A DNA stretch of 64,000 bases from Pyrinomonadaceae bacterium (GTDB lineage: Bacteria > Acidobacteriota > Blastocatellia > Pyrinomonadales > Pyrinomonadaceae), in contig JAIBCB010000001.1 in assembly GCA_019694355.1 (NCBI GenBank), positions 1 to 64,000 on the forward strand. The letters are read 5' to 3'. The notes below the pieces were generated by a model, which was not told where the DNA came from, searched no databases, and saw nothing but the letters and a program-made list of their open reading frames with translations. The stretch's first letter is position 1; the number at the start of each line of letters is the position of its first letter. A program made the position numbers and the translations under genes. Shown piece after piece: positions 53,625 through 62,700 of the stretch.

Positions 53625-54539
53625 ATGGGTGAAGACGACGTGACCTTGCGGGTCGATAGTATCTCAAAGTCATTCGATGATTTTGCGGCTGTTGACGATC
53701 TTTCATTTAACGTTCGAGCCGGCCGCATTTTCGGTTTCCTCGGGCCGAACGGTGCGGGCAAAACGACGACGATCCGGATGATCGTCGGCATCACGATCCC
53801 TGATTCCGGCGAGATCGAGCTTTTCGGTAAACGCATCAACGGTACGGACCAAGACCACATCGGTTATCTGCCGGAAGAACGCGGCCTTTACAAAAAGACG
53901 AAGGTCATCGACCAGCTTCGGTATTTTGCAGCGCTCAAGAATATTCCGCAGAGCGAGGCCGACCGGCGGATCGATCGTTGGCTTGGCCGAATGGAACTCT
54001 CCGAATGGAAGAATAAGAAGACGACCGACCTTTCCAAGGGAATGCAGCAGAAGATACAGTTTATTGCGACCGTGCTCCACGATCCGGATCTTCTCATCCT
54101 GGACGAGCCTTTTTCTGGGCTCGATCCTGTGAACGTGGAGTTTATGATCGACGTGCTGTCCGAATTTCGGCAGACGAACAAAACTGTGATCTTCTCTACG
54201 CATTTGATGGAAACCGCTGAGCGGCTTTGCCACGACATCCTGCTTATCAATAAAGGGAAAAAGGTCATCTCCGGCAGTCTTCGCAAGGTGAAGGAGAGTT
54301 ATGGCAGAAACCGCGTTGCAGTTCGTGTCGATGGTGCGAATGACCTTCTTAATAATGTTTCCGGCGTCGAGAGCATCGCGGAAAAGGCCGATGAAAAGAT
54401 CCTAAGTATGCGTCCTGATGCCGACCCGCAGGAATTGCTTCGCAGCCTTGTGTCGTCGGGCGCAAAGGTGACAAAGTTCGAGTACGTTGAACCAACTCTC
54501 AATGACATATTTATCGAGCAGATCGGAGGTGCGAAATGA
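53625..54539 (+). CDS. ABC transporter ATP-binding protein (NatA-like)
   Basis: The 304-residue ATPase (a GTG start four codons earlier is also possible) has Walker A GPNGAGKTTTIRM near residue 37, the Q-loop region HIGYLPEERGLYKK, the signature LSKGMQQKIQF, Walker B LLILDEPFSGLDP and the switch His in FSTHLMETAE. The C-terminal extension (RVDGANDLLNN, EYVEPTLNDIFIEQIG) is typical of NatA/CcmA-type exporters. It overlaps its permease by 4 bases. Substrate unknown; sodium export or antibiotic efflux are the usual guesses. Confidence 0.93.
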   Translation: MGEDDVTLRVDSISKSFDDFAAVDDLSFNVRAGRIFGFLGPNGAGKTTTIRMIVGITIPDSGEIELFGKRINGTDQDHIGYLPEERGLYKKTKVIDQLRYFAALKNIPQSEADRRIDRWLGRMELSEWKNKKTTDLSKGMQQKIQFIATVLHDPDLLILDEPFSGLDPVNVEFMIDVLSEFRQTNKTVIFSTHLMETAERLCHDILLINKGKKVISGSLRKVKESYGRNRVAVRVDGANDLLNNVSGVESIAEKADEKILSMRPDADPQELLRSLVSSGAKVTKFEYVEPTLNDIFIEQIGGAK

Positions 54540-55876
54540 GAAAGTTCCTTGCGGTCGTAAAGCATGAATATCGAAAGGTCGTTCTCCGTTGGTCATTCCT
54601 GATCGGCACGTTGCTCTTTCCGCTCCTTGGCCTTGGTTTCGCGGTCGTGCCGGCTCTTATTTTCTCGATCAAAGGGGAGCCAACGCGGATCGTCATCGTT
54701 GATCGTGAAGGCAAACTCGGCCCGCGGATACGAAGCAATCTCTCGCCTGAGAAGATCGCCCAAAAGCAGGCAGAGGCTCTCAAGAATACGTCACTTGAAC
54801 CGACGGTCGGCCCCAAACAGTCGACCGATTCGCTAAAGAATCTGACAGAAGGCTTTGTCTTTGTACCTTTTGATGTGAATGGTAGAACGGATGAGCAGGT
54901 CCGTTATGAACTTAACTCAATGGCCGCAGAGAAGAAGATCGACGCGTATCTGATCGTGCCTAAAGATCTGAGCGGCAAGTTCGAGTTTCTTTCGCGCAAG
55001 GCCGGCGATTTTGTCGCCAGCGGAATGCTCGAGGATGCGGTGAATGACGCGGTCCGATCCGAGCGTCTGACACAAGCGAATATCAGCGAAAGCACTCTCA
55101 AGCAGATCAACCAAAAGGTCGAGATCGAGACGAAGGCGATCGACGAACATGGCCGCGAGAAGAACTCGGACGCGCTGCTTGCTGCTTCATTCGTCATCGG
55201 CCTGATGATATACATTTCGCTCACGATATATGGGCAGGTAATTCTTGGTGCCGTCGTAGAAGAAAAGGAAACGCGGATCGCCGAAATTCTCTTTTCAAGC
55301 GCTCGGCCGTTCGAACTGATGCTCGGAAAACTTGTAGGCGTCGGCCTGGCGGGCTTAACACAATTAGGCATTTGGGTGACCTCGCTTGCGTTGCTTGTCG
55401 GCTTCCTAATGCTGCAAACGGACATTGCGCCATTGCTTGCCGGTGCACCGCACATAACGCCGCTGATGGTCGGCTATTTTCTGCTCTTCTTCCTGCTCGG
55501 ATATTTTCTTTTTGCGTCGATCTTCGCACTCATCGGTTCGATGGTAACGACCGTACAGGAAGGAAGCCAATTTGCGTTCCCGCCGATAATGCTGATGCTC
55601 GTCGGGTTCTACTTCAGCTTTGCGGTAATACGCGACCCGAGCTCGCCGCTCTCGTTCTGGGTTTCGATCGCTCCGTTCTGGGCTCCGATCACCATGCCCG
55701 TGCGCATACTCGCTGAGACTCCGCCATTCTGGCAGATCGCCCTCTCGATCTCGATCAATGCGATCGCGATCTGTGGTATGGTTTGGTTGTGCGCAAGAGT
55801 TTATCGTGTCGGGATGCTGATGTACGGAAAACGTGCAACACTTCCCGAGGTGTGGAAATGGATTCGCGAAAGATAA
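54536..55876 (+). CDS. ABC-2 type permease (NatB-like)
   Basis: The 446-residue membrane protein has one N-terminal segment (WSFLIGTLLFPLLGLGFAVV), a large extracytoplasmic domain of about 170 residues, and then five to six segments from residue 220 on. The VVEEKETRIAEILFSSARPFELMLGKLVG motif is typical of ABC_membrane_3/NatB permeases. It partners the preceding ATPase, the two overlapping by ATGA. Confidence 0.92.
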   Translation: MRKFLAVVKHEYRKVVLRWSFLIGTLLFPLLGLGFAVVPALIFSIKGEPTRIVIVDREGKLGPRIRSNLSPEKIAQKQAEALKNTSLEPTVGPKQSTDSLKNLTEGFVFVPFDVNGRTDEQVRYELNSMAAEKKIDAYLIVPKDLSGKFEFLSRKAGDFVASGMLEDAVNDAVRSERLTQANISESTLKQINQKVEIETKAIDEHGREKNSDALLAASFVIGLMIYISLTIYGQVILGAVVEEKETRIAEILFSSARPFELMLGKLVGVGLAGLTQLGIWVTSLALLVGFLMLQTDIAPLLAGAPHITPLMVGYFLLFFLLGYFLFASIFALIGSMVTTVQEGSQFAFPPIMLMLVGFYFSFAVIRDPSSPLSFWVSIAPFWAPITMPVRILAETPPFWQIALSISINAIAICGMVWLCARVYRVGMLMYGKRATLPEVWKWIRER

Positions 55877-55895
55877 AGCTAAAGGAGAAAGGTTT

Positions 55896-56162
55896 ATGAT
55901 CGGACAGATAATTGGCGGTTTGATAGTTGGCGTGATCGCGCGGCTCATTATGCCGGGAAAAGAGGTGTTTCCGGACGGTATCATTGGCTGGGTCTTGACC
56001 GCATTGCTAGGCATAGTTGGTGCGGTAATTGGCGGCTTTATCGCACGTTCATTGTGGGCTGGCGAGAACTACACGGCCGGTTGGATAATGTCTATCCTTG
56101 GGGCGATCGTCGTACTGTTCATTGTGCGGCTGCTGTTCGGCACGAAGAACACTGCGGCCTAA
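55896..56162 (+). CDS. GlsB/YeaQ/YmgE family membrane protein
   Basis: The 88-residue protein has three hydrophobic segments with Gly-rich packing (GQIIGGLIVGVIARLIMPG, GIIGWVLTALLGIVGAVIGG, GWIMSILGAIVVLFIVRLL), the pattern of the transglycosylase-associated/GlsB stress protein family. AAAGGAGAAA stands at the right distance from the ATG. Small members respond to general stress; the exact role is unknown. It follows the ABC permease by 19 bases. Confidence 0.9.
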   Translation: MIGQIIGGLIVGVIARLIMPGKEVFPDGIIGWVLTALLGIVGAVIGGFIARSLWAGENYTAGWIMSILGAIVVLFIVRLLFGTKNTAA

Positions 56163-56173
56163 AGCGTCTGCCT

Positions 56174-56641
56174 TCAAAGGTTAGAGCACGGTGCAGGTTT
56201 TTCGCCTGCCTCTAGGGGTCTTGACGTAAAGTCCCATGAATTCGCTTCGAAGGGCACGGCCTTTACAACGTACGTGCCCAACTGCAGGACCGGATCCGGG
56301 ATGTCGGGGCGTTTCTCTACGTCCGCGAGCGCCCACGTAAAGCCATCGCATTTGTAGAATGTGATGTCGGTCGCTACGCGGCCACGCTTTTCAAGCAGAT
56401 GATAACGGACGCCAAGGTCGAGTTCCGGCTGCGGACGAAAAGTGTCGCCTATTCCCGGTATCGTCCAATAGAAGAAAATGATCCCTGCGATGACAACGAG
56501 GCCGACGATAGGCAGGAACGTCTTGACGTAGTTTCGCGAGCTTGACGGGCTGCGGCTTACGGTCTGAAACAAGCGGCTCTTGTCGTTCGGATCGATCGGC
56601 GGCGGGTCGCTCGCATTTTCTGCTTGATCAAGAAGTCCCAT
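56174..56641 (-). CDS. Single-pass membrane protein of unknown function
   Basis: The ATG at 56641 is chosen because AGGTGG precedes it. The 155-residue product has a Pro/Asp-rich cytoplasmic start, one membrane helix (FLPIVGLVVIAGIIFFYWTI, about residues 42-62), and an extracytoplasmic domain of about 90 residues with two cysteines (YKCDGF, APCSN). No family is recognised. It is convergent with the GlsB-like gene. Confidence 0.65.
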   Translation of the reverse strand: MGLLDQAENASDPPPIDPNDKSRLFQTVSRSPSSSRNYVKTFLPIVGLVVIAGIIFFYWTIPGIGDTFRPQPELDLGVRYHLLEKRGRVATDITFYKCDGFTWALADVEKRPDIPDPVLQLGTYVVKAVPFEANSWDFTSRPLEAGEKPAPCSNL

Positions 56642-56756
56642 GGTCCACCTAGGCAGAGAAGATATCATCGTTTTCCCGATCGCTACAACTGCATTTCCTC
56701 CATCTGTGCTAAACTGACCGAAACAACTCTCGCAAAATATCCTGGAGATCCTCGGA

Positions 56757-57329
56757 ATGGTGTTTTCTGCATTTCATCGGTCATTTGTCGTCGTTTTTGT
56801 CTTCTTGGCGGCGGTTTTGTTCTTCGCTGAGCCGGCGGCCGGGCAAACGGTCGCCAAAGCTCGGACCCCAAAACTCGCGGCGTCGCCCCGAAAATGTACC
56901 ATCGAAAGCGAACTAACCGAAGCCGAAAGGGAAGCGATCCTTGCCGATCAGAACAAGGCTCGTCAGGCGTTGAAACTCCCTGAGCTTAAATGGGACTGCG
57001 GCCTTGCGAGCATGGCTCAGGAATGGGCGAATGCCGGCAAATTTCGCCATCGCGACGACCCTTCCGTCGGCGAGAATCTCTTCGTCGCAAACAACGCCGA
57101 TCAACCTATATCCACCGTCGTCCCCGATTGGCTCGACGAAAAGCCGAACTATGACCGAAAGACGGGCGAGTGTCTTCCGGATACCGTCTGCACGCACTAT
57201 TCGCAGATAATGTGGCGTGCAACGACTCTCGTCGGCTGCGGGATCAACAGGCATTTGAGCGGCAAATGGATCGTCTTTGTAGTCTGCAATTACTCGCCCG
57301 CAGGCAACACGGGCGGCCCCGCATACTAA
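56757..57329 (+). CDS. Secreted CAP/SCP domain protein
   Basis: The 190-residue product has a signal peptide (FVVVFVFLAAVLFFAEPAAG) and a CAP fold: ILADQNKARQALKLPELKWD, LASMAQEWANAGKFRHRDD, VGENLF, the VCTHYSQIMWRATTLVGCG motif and VVCNYSPAGN at the end. Residues His (in KFRHR), Glu (VGENL) and His (CTHYSQ) form the usual CAP cavity. Six cysteines suggest disulfides. Such proteins may bind lipids or act as proteases; here unknown. It overlaps the next, convergent gene by 4 bases. Confidence 0.92.
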   Translation: MVFSAFHRSFVVVFVFLAAVLFFAEPAAGQTVAKARTPKLAASPRKCTIESELTEAEREAILADQNKARQALKLPELKWDCGLASMAQEWANAGKFRHRDDPSVGENLFVANNADQPISTVVPDWLDEKPNYDRKTGECLPDTVCTHYSQIMWRATTLVGCGINRHLSGKWIVFVVCNYSPAGNTGGPAY

Positions 57330-57739
57330 CCGTCGCTTGCGTGAATATTGGTGTCCGCCGCGTCGCTCTCCAGCCACCGTACCGCATCTTCTTCTGTCCT
57401 GAAGACGCGATAAGGTACGTTCCTGTTACGGCTGACCATTTCGTTCATCGACATTTTATCGTCGAGCTGCTCGAACGGATTCACATAGGCGACCTTTTTT
57501 TTGCCGAGGACATGCGTCATCTCCAGTATGAGAAGGTAATTTTCCGAGTCCGCTAACATCATCGGCACTCGCCGGTCGATGAGGATCTTGTGGAGATTCT
57601 TCTCATTGCAGACGGCCGCGACCTTGTACACGTAATCGATCGCCGAATGTCGATCGACCTCGTCAGCGGTAACCCGCGCGTAGAGATAGTCGGCCCTCAC
57701 TTCGAGGAAAAGTTCGTATGGTTTTGAGTCAGACCTCAT
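57326..57739 (-). CDS. STAS/SpoIIAA-like small protein
   Basis: The 137-residue product (ATG at 57739, preceded by GGAG) has alternating strands and helices with the pattern of SpoIIAA-like proteins: YELFLEVRADYLYARVTADE, AIDYVYKVAAVCNEKNLHKILID, and the YRVFRTEEDAVRWLESD end, which matches the phrase commonly found in STAS-like domains of acidobacterial genomes. No catalytic residue is seen. A role in signalling is only suggested by fold. Confidence 0.65.
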   Translation of the reverse strand: MRSDSKPYELFLEVRADYLYARVTADEVDRHSAIDYVYKVAAVCNEKNLHKILIDRRVPMMLADSENYLLILEMTHVLGKKKVAYVNPFEQLDDKMSMNEMVSRNRNVPYRVFRTEEDAVRWLESDAADTNIHASDG

Positions 57740-57742
57740 CAA

Positions 57743-57996
57743 AACTCCGCGACGCCGACGCGTGAGGGACAGCCGTCTGTCTTGATATGGCTGAATAATA
57801 TCACACTTTCACTGCATAAATGCGCTCGGCTTCATACGGAGGCAGTGGAGTGAGCCGTCAGCAGTGGGCAGTCAGTACCACCTGCGGTAGCGGGTGGTCT
57901 TGTCAGAACCGCCTGCGTAAGCAGCCAGTGGGAAGTGAGCCGTCAGCCGTCAGCAGTGGTCAGTCCCACAGAGGCCACAGAGAAAGACGCACGTGA
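57743..57996. repeat. Repeat-rich gene-free stretch with inverted 36-bp family copies
   Basis: No gene is seen. GTCAGTACCACCTGCGGTAG and GTCAGAACCGCCTGCGTAAG at 57870-57930 are two diverged, inverted relatives of the 5465-5561 tandem unit. AGTGAGCCGTCAGC motifs recur before and after. The stretch opens the gene-free zone that runs to 58996. Confidence 0.7.
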
Positions 57997-58017
57997 GCCT
58001 GCGTGAACGGCACGGGG

Positions 58018-58410
58018 CGTTGAAGAAGCCCGCACCTCAGTAAGGGCACCCGCAAAGACGCAGAGCGTTGCAGAAGCCCGCACGTTAGTAAGGGCACGCA
58101 TCATCATTCATTCAACCGTTGAAAACCCGACAAGTTCGGCTTCCATTCCCAATTCACAATCCACAATGAACAATCCACAATCCACAATGAACAATTCACA
58201 ATTTCCCCGATGTTTGTCCCGTCCCGCCGTGAATTGGAAAAGTGGGACAAAGTGGGACAAAAATCGGCGTTCCGGCTGCCTGCGGTTACAATTTTTGTCA
58301 CTTTTGTCAAAGATCAGGGTGTAACACGTATGTTCACACCCTCTCTACGAGTATATCACACGTGTCAAGAGGTATTCTTATTCAGGTATTCTTATTCTTC
58401 TTCGAATTGC
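58018..58410. repeat. Composite dispersed repeat, copy 2
   Basis: The order of parts equals that at 23253-23600. A GCGTTG(A/C)AGAAGCCCGCAC segment is present twice in tandem (58018, 58065). A CAACCGTTGAAAACC hairpin, a heptamer array of CACAATC, CACAATG and AACAATC units (58148-58203), and GTGGGACAAAGTGGGACAAA follow. Then come TTTTGTCAAAGATCAGGGTG, the near-palindrome GTGTAACACGTATGTTCAC, and ACGAGTATATCACACGTGTC. A 14-bp tail AGGTATTCTTATTC is duplicated in tandem here but single in copy 1. I see no gene. Confidence 0.85.
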
Positions 58411-58429
58411 CCCGGTCTTCAGACCAGGG

Positions 58430-58805
58430 ATCATGGCTCACAAAAAGAATCTCGGAGGCGGCTTGCCGCATTGCAGTACGGTCGGGGTTCGTGGGTCATA
58501 GATCCCCACGTGTTGCAAAAAACGCAACCGCGCCCGACCGATGAGCGTACCCGGATTTTCTGGAGGCGCCTTGCCACCGACAAGACCGAGAACAGCTTCT
58601 GGGCTATGCCCTCTCGCAGTGCGGTCGGGCGCGCCCGACCGAGGAGCGTACCTGGATTCTCTGGAGGCGGCTTGCTGCCGACTTCTTCTTGTCGCGTACT
58701 CCGCACGCTCCAACAAAATATTGAGGAACGCTAACCACGAGCTGAAGCTCGTGGCAATTCAGCGGCCTTACCCTGGCCTACATTCTGGCGTCCCTTCGGG
58801 GACAA
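58430..58805. repeat. Hairpin repeat family, copies 2 and 3
   Basis: From 58605 on, the sequence repeats the parts of 362-569 in the same order: CGCAGTGCGGTCGGGCGCGC, GGAGGCGGCTTGC, GTCGCGTACTCCGCACGC, CCACGAGCTGAAGCTCGTGG (9-bp stem, one base in the loop differs) and CAATTCAGCGGCCTTACCC. A more diverged copy at 58455-58600 is broken by an insertion (GTTCGTGGGTCATAGATCC, AACGCAACCGCG). No gene lies here. Confidence 0.8.
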
Positions 58806-58922
58806 GGGAAGTTGGCTTCAGAGGTTGGCATCGCATAGCCACGTCGTTCACGGCGTGGGACAGGTCGATAGAATTATCTCGGAGGCGGCTTGCCGCCGAC
58901 AAAATTCACTCGCACGCATGCC

Positions 58923-58953
58923 AGTCAGAACCGCCTGCGTGAGCGGGCGGTCA
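58923..58953. repeat. Inverted copy of the 36-bp repeat unit
   Basis: AGTCAGAACCGCCTGCGTGA and the following GCGGGCGGTCA are the inverse complement of 5531-5561 with one or two changes. It lies 44 bases before the antitoxin stop codon. Confidence 0.85.
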
Positions 58954-58996
58954 GAATGGCGATCGTTGGATCTTCTGCTCTCCGCATTCTCCGTAG

Positions 58997-59317
58997 TTAG
59001 ATCTCCAGCAGAATTTTCGGATTCTTCTTTGCGATCGACAGCAGCTTTAGGCTTGCGCCGTTCGGTTTTCCGAGGCCTTGTTCCCAGGATTGGACGGTCT
59101 TTGTCGAGATATTCAGATATCTGGCGAACACGGCTTGGGAAACATTGAGCTTTGTACGCACCTTTACAATTTCCTTCGCCGACAATTCTTTTGGCGGGCG
59201 GGGAAGTGTGGTAGTTCGGAGATCTTTGCGTCTGCCTTTGGCGTGCTCGATAGCGGCGGTCAGGCCGGCCTTAAGCTCTTCGAAAAAATCATTTTGTACT
59301 TCAGTTTTTTTCGCCAT
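58997..59317 (-). CDS. HTH antitoxin, HigA/NadS-like
   Basis: The 106-residue protein has an N-terminal helical arm (FFEELKAGLTAAIEHAKGRR) and an XRE-type helix-turn-helix in the second half (ELSAKEIVKVRTKLNVSQAV, FARYLNISTKTVQSWEQGLG, NGASLKLLSIAKKNP). It should repress its own operon and neutralise the toxin encoded just upstream on the same strand. The start overlaps the toxin gene by 17 bases. The toxin-first order is that of higBA-type modules. Confidence 0.85.
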   Translation of the reverse strand: MAKKTEVQNDFFEELKAGLTAAIEHAKGRRKDLRTTTLPRPPKELSAKEIVKVRTKLNVSQAVFARYLNISTKTVQSWEQGLGKPNGASLKLLSIAKKNPKILLEI

Positions 59318-59657
59318 ATATCCTCTTTAATTCTCTGACGAGCTTTGCGACCTCATTCCTTTCCGCTTTGGACAAATTGGCTTTCTCGTTCTTGCCAAAG
59401 AAATGGAGAAGAAAGATCGTACCGGCGATCTCGATATATACATAGACATATCGAAAGCCGCCGCTTTTGCCTCTTCCCGAAGTTCTGTCTCCGACCCGAC
59501 CCTTTCTGGCACCGCCGCAGCCTTCCATCAAGTCACCGCGTTCCGGGTTTTGGACAAGGTCACTCTGCAATGAGAAGAGAACGTCCAATGAGGCCAATTT
59601 ATCGATACGTTTCGTGAATCCCGGCGATTCGACAAAATGGATCAGGTCAGCGGCCAC
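59301..59657 (-). CDS. RelE/HigB-like toxin
   Basis: The 118-residue protein has a GTG start at 59657 with no clear ribosome site. The fold pattern is RelE/ParE-like: IHFVESPGFTKRIDKL, a helix DVLFSLQSDLVQNPERG, the strands GCGGARKGRVGD and SGGFRYVYVYIEIAGTIFLL, and the end KANLSKAERNEVAKLVRELK. The Arg/Lys-rich strands are as expected for an mRNA interferase. With the HTH antitoxin after it, this is a type II toxin-antitoxin pair near the SIR2-STAND gene. Confidence 0.88.
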   Translation of the reverse strand: MAADLIHFVESPGFTKRIDKLASLDVLFSLQSDLVQNPERGDLMEGCGGARKGRVGDRTSGRGKSGGFRYVYVYIEIAGTIFLLHFFGKNEKANLSKAERNEVAKLVRELKRIYGEKN

Positions 59658-59759
59658 GAGCTAACTATACTATTTAATAGGAGAGAGGCCAAGAGCCACG
59701 TGTTTTTAGCACATAGAAGGCGAAAGAAAAAATAAGTTTTCACGTGCTTTAGCACGCTC

Positions 59760-62700
59760 TCACAGCGTGTATGCCTTCACGCCTGACAGATGAAACTGAA
59801 GGTTCACGCGGTAGTCTTGCTGTACTTTAAACGTGATATTTTCCTTCAGCCGTAAATCAAACGCTTTATGGATTTCAGAAATATAGATCTTTCGAAACCG
59901 ACCGTTCTTCAAGAACGCCCGACCAACAAAGACCTTCGGCTTTCCCGTGGAATCTTCCCGCCAAATTTCGTGCAATTCTGGATTAAGAAATCCGACCTTC
60001 GAGCGTAGCGTTGATAAGAATTCATATGCGGAATCGAAGTGGCCGTTGTAGATTTCATTGATATACAAAAAATAGTAATAACGAGCAGGCTCAGTTCGCT
60101 CAAGAAAAGGATGCTTTCTGACAATTTCCATAAACTTGAAACGATTCTCTAGGCGATAGAGATTTCGACCGAGATGCCGGAACATAATGCGCGACACGTC
60201 ATCAAGGTATTGATATTCTTCTAAATCCTCAATTATCTCTTTTACCTTTGAAGAGTCATTTTGGTAATAGTAGTACGACAAAATGAGTCCATATTGTCGT
60301 TGCTCCGTGTCATCCGACAAATCCTCAAGGAACTTCTCATACTCTCCGTCTTTTGCGGAGCTACGATCGCAAGTCTGTAAGTATTCTGCCTTGACTCGTT
60401 GAATGGAAGCTAAATCATCGAATACCGCTCTTTCGGCTTGATCCAGAAGTTCCTCGATTTTTATTCGCTGTCGAAGTACTTCGTGCGGACTTAGCGTCAA
60501 TGTTTTAAGTTTCCAAACTTCGAATCGAACGTAGTCGACATAGCTGTAAGACGAAAATGGATCGAGGATGACCTTTATCTCGAAAAAGTCTTCGGCCGAG
60601 TCAACATGAGTCGGGGCATTCCTCGCATCGGCCGAGTCGGACAAGTAATAGAACTTGGCCAAATGATAATGGAGTAGCGCTTTTCGGTGAATAAGCCGAT
60701 GGTTTCGCTGCTCTAAAAACGATTCTGCATACGTAATGCGGGAAAGTGCCCTTTTGTATGCGGCCTCAGTTTGTCGATGTTGTAGGTTTATCGCATAGTG
60801 TAGATTGAATTGCGTATCCTCATCAAATTGCTCGGCGCACACGTCGAATAGCCGATCAATTTTATCCATCGAAAGATCGCCGGTATGTCTAAGAGCTTTG
60901 AGCAGATCAACGGATAATTCCGCACAAAAGTGTGTGTCTGGTAGTTTCCTCAAGAGGAACTCGTATTGAGCGAGTCGAGAATCTTCATCAGGCAACAATG
61001 TGTTGACTAACTTCTCGGAGATTATCTTATGACGTGTCTTATAGAAAAGATCCGGATCAGATCCTTGAACCGCTGTTTCTACACGGGTTACAAAATTCTT
61101 GAAATTGTAGGGAATGATTTCCTTCAAAAAATCATCCCAAGATATATCTATCAGTCGTCGGAGCACGCTGGCAGGCATGAGAATCCCGAAGCGATATAAC
61201 AGCGAAGTAAAAAGGAATACCTTTTTCGCATTATCGTTCAGCTGATCGTAGGCATTTCGGATGAATTGATAATGAGAGCCGTGGGCTAGTAGTCCAATTA
61301 GAGCAACGAGACTGTCTCCATCAAATTCCGAAACGACTTGATTTACAAGCTGCCGTTTCTCTTGAGCATCCCGATAATCTACGAGTCTCGCCTCCTGAAG
61401 CTTGTCGACAAGATCATCGGCCTCCTGTTCACTTAGCGGACTGTCGACGTTTAGTAGATGAAAATTCTTATATTCGTGTTCCTTAAGAAATTGAGCGAGT
61501 ATATTTTCCCGAATCGATGCGAGGAAAATAATTTGAAATTCTGAAAACTGCTCAATACTCAGTTGATTCCTGAGTCTAACGAGAGACTTGAATGCGTGAT
61601 CAATCTCAATACCGTTGAACAGGAGAACTATAGATTTGGCATTCGAACGATCGAACAACTCTTTAAGATCTGGACTGGTGAGCTTAGTCGCGTCGATAAT
61701 CTCGAAGGCGACACAACTAATTTCCGGATCGTATATCAAACGCGAGACCACTCGATATCCTAAAGTCGATTTTCCAGTTCCGAACGACCCTTCGAGAGCA
61801 AGTGTCGGTACGATAGTCTCTCCCGGGGCAGCTAGGATCAACTCTTTTACTTTCTTGCTGACTCGGGAGATTTGCGTCTCCTTGAGCACGTCTAAATTCT
61901 CTTGTACTATGTGAAAGTTTGGTTCTTCTCCGAGGTAATAGTCATTCGCGGTAATTTTTCGGAAAGAATTACCTTCTACTAGTTGCAGAATATTCCCTTC
62001 CAACCGTTTTCTCACTTGAGCAGAAACATTGAAACTCCGTTTTTCAGGCGTTCGAAGAATCGTATTCCGGCGGGCGTTGTAGTTCTTTGTATTAGCTTCT
62101 TCCCAAACGCGATAGGCTTCGAAGAAATCCTTCGCAAGTGCCCTAACTACGCAGATGCGTTGAGATGCAAAGTAATCCAGCCTTGCGTCTTCGACGAACG
62201 GATCGAGACTAAAAAGCCACTTCTTGTGACGAAAGTTTATTTTATCGAAACGCTCCAAGAGTCTTTTCGCGAACGCGTCACTATATGAATATCCGACGGA
62301 AAGGAAATTTATCTGCGGCGATAAATTCTCCAAGCTCCTAAGAACGCCCGTGTAGAATTTTTTCGAGCGCTCAAAATCCTTGCTTGAAAACACGAACTTA
62401 TATCGCTTCTTGTCAGAAAGACATCCGTTAAGTTTTACGTACTTTACCTCATCGTTGGCAGGCCTGTAGTTGTAGGAGCTTGCATCTCTAATCGGAGTGC
62501 ACTTAAGAGATTCCTGCGTTGTCCCTTCGACGGCCGAAAAAGCGGATTCGATTAACAGATCGTAGTTGGTTGTGATTATTTCTTTCCAAGGCGTTGCTGC
62601 GATAACTTTGTGAGTGTCTGAAACCTTCAGTTTTTTTAGCAGCATGGCGACATATTCATCGAATTCATCGCGGTTAAAATCCGGCGTGGCACTAAGCGTG

